Source: JAVBLQ01 sp031553435 (lineage in GTDB: Bacteria; Bacteroidota; Bacteroidia; Bacteroidales; Azobacteroidaceae). From it: a stretch of DNA of 14,606 nt. The position numbers and the translations under genes were made by a program. The stretch covers positions 1 through 14,606 of the forward strand of contig JAVBLQ010000028.1 in the NCBI GenBank assembly GCA_031553435.1, in the 5' to 3' direction. Shown piece after piece: positions 13,452 to 14,606 of the stretch (positions within the stretch are counted from its first letter, which is position 1; each line of letters begins with the position of its first letter). The notes below the pieces were generated by a model. It had not been told where the DNA came from, made no database searches, and worked only from the letters and a program-made list of their open reading frames with translations.

Positions 13452-14606
13452 ATGGATGCAAAAAATAAAAATCCTTTCGTTATAAGCGGATATGTTTCTC
13501 CCGAATATTTTTGTGACAGGGAAGATGAAAGCAAAGAACTGGTGCAATCATTGTTCAGCGGACGAAATACGGCGATTATTTCTCCCAGAAGAATGGGGAA
13601 AACCGGTTTGATACAACATTGTTTTCATCAGAAAGAAATACAGCAGGGTTACTATACTTTTTTTATCGATATATATGCTACGACCAGTCTGAAGGAACTG
13701 GTTTTCATGCTGGGAAAACAGATATTCGAAACACTGAAGCCAAAAGGTAAACGGTTTGTTGATAGTTTTTTCCGGATCATTTCTTCTCTGCGACCAGCCT
13801 TTAAGATGGATATTGTTACCGGAGCTCCGATATTTGATATTGGTATCGGGGAAATAAATCAGCCGGAATATTCATTGGAGCAGATATTTGCTTACTTGGA
13901 ATCAGCTGACAAACATTGTGTTGTAGCAATCGATGAGTTTCAGCAAATAACGCGCTATCCTGAAAAAAATATAGAAGCCGTTTTGCGTACTCATATCCAA
14001 CAATGTAAGAATACTATTTTTTTCTTTGCCGGCAGTCAGCGTCATATGATGCAGAATATCTTTTTTTCTGCATCCCGGCCTTTTTATCAAAGCGTCTCGT
14101 TATTGGATCTGGATGCTATTGCGATTGAAAAATATACTTCTTTTGTTCGCAATCACTTTGAAAATGCAGGGAAAAGAATCAATGATGACTGTATTGAGCG
14201 GGTATATAATCTTTTTGAAGGACATACCTGGTATATCCAAAATGTTTTCAATCGTTTATATACGCTTGTGGATGAAGGGGAGGAATGTACCTTTTCCCTC
14301 ATCGAATATTGCATAGACAATACCATTGCTTCTTATGAAACAATGTTTCAATCGATGCTTGCTTTCTTGCCTGAAAAACAAAAGGAATTGCTATGTGCAA
14401 TTGCTAAGGAAGGGAAAGCCAGGGAGATTACTTCTTCTGCATTTATTAAAAAACATGGTTTACATTCATCCAGTTCTGTGCAAAATTCCACAAAACAGTT
14501 GTTGGACAAAGAAATAATCACGAAAGAAAATGATTATTATCAGGTATATGACCGCTTTTTAGGATTGTGGTTATTGAAAGTGTATGGCAATGGCTATATC
14601 TTTTAA
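13452..14606 (+). CDS. AAA/ATPase_2-type ATP-binding protein with C-terminal helical domain
   Basis: The 384-residue protein is complete; its stop is the last codon of the window. It matches the archaeal-type ATPase family (PF01637) that is widespread in Bacteroidetes. The N-terminus NPFVISGYVSPEYFCDREDESKEL (7-30) is the family's lead-in. Walker A is IISPRRMGKTGL (42-53), in the usual form of this family where the first Gly is replaced, with Lys50 and Thr51. Walker B is CVVAIDEFQQI (156-166) with Asp161-Glu162. A sensor-1-like FFAGSQRHMM follows (191-200). The region from about residue 300 has the look of a winged-helix domain (KELLCAIAKEGKAREITSS...SVQNSTKQLLDKEIIT). Function is not known for this family; roles in regulation or defence have been suggested for relatives. 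No partner gene is visible, and it has its own promoter, so I see no link to the glycan genes. Confidence 0.93.
   Translation: MDAKNKNPFVISGYVSPEYFCDREDESKELVQSLFSGRNTAIISPRRMGKTGLIQHCFHQKEIQQGYYTFFIDIYATTSLKELVFMLGKQIFETLKPKGKRFVDSFFRIISSLRPAFKMDIVTGAPIFDIGIGEINQPEYSLEQIFAYLESADKHCVVAIDEFQQITRYPEKNIEAVLRTHIQQCKNTIFFFAGSQRHMMQNIFFSASRPFYQSVSLLDLDAIAIEKYTSFVRNHFENAGKRINDDCIERVYNLFEGHTWYIQNVFNRLYTLVDEGEECTFSLIEYCIDNTIASYETMFQSMLAFLPEKQKELLCAIAKEGKAREITSSAFIKKHGLHSSSSVQNSTKQLLDKEIITKENDYYQVYDRFLGLWLLKVYGNGYIF

Noticed and set aside
13452..14606. ATPase as inactive because Walker A lacks the first Gly
   Set aside because: The form SPRRMGKT is normal for this ATPase family, and Lys, Thr and Walker B Asp-Glu are all present.

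Overview
The window looks like the 3' half of a surface (capsular or exo-) polysaccharide locus from a Bacteroidales gut or oral bacterium, most like Bacteroides or Parabacteroides. The reasons are a string of AT-rich glycan genes with 1-15 bp gaps or short overlaps, little sign of Shine-Dalgarno sites, Bacteroidetes-type promoter elements (TTTG ... TAnnTTTG), and protein families typical of such loci. The genus is an inference; there is no rRNA or other marker here. All genes read on the + strand.

Region 1 (1-9884) is a tight, AT-rich operon. In order it holds the C-terminal part of a GT10 fucosyltransferase-like enzyme, a membrane acyltransferase, a GT25 glycosyltransferase, a hexapeptide-repeat acetyltransferase, a Wzy/WaaL-type polymerase or ligase, two GT4 glycosyltransferases, a polysaccharide pyruvyl transferase-family protein, a nitroreductase-like flavoprotein, a WcaF-like acetyltransferase and a GT2 glycosyltransferase. 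Together they would assemble a repeat unit, decorate it with acyl groups and possibly pyruvate or another acid, and polymerise it. The flippase, initiating sugar-phosphate transferase and export genes are not in the window and probably lie upstream.

Region 2 (9885-11253) is a repeat-rich stretch around one unrecognised 229-residue helical protein (10165-10854). It contains three large imperfect inverted repeats that share the core GGTACAAGG/CCTTGTACC, six tandem copies of a 21-bp unit, and two 21-bp palindromes. A candidate promoter sits between the first two inverted repeats.

Region 3 (11254-14606) has clearly higher GC. It holds UDP-glucose 6-dehydrogenase (ugd, making UDP-glucuronate), a second GT2 glycosyltransferase that seems to start with TTG inside a short direct repeat, and a separate AAA-type ATPase with its own candidate promoter. 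The AT-rich to GC-richer change is abrupt and falls inside the 3' end of the GT2 gene at 8973-9884 (about 18% GC in 9661-9720, about 55% in 9721-9780, counted by hand). This suggests that the variable glycan cassette was exchanged by recombination against a fixed downstream flank. No wholly new system can be proven from the sequence. The best leads are the repeat cluster with its embedded promoter, the mosaic junction, and the nitroreductase next to the pyruvyl transferase-family protein.
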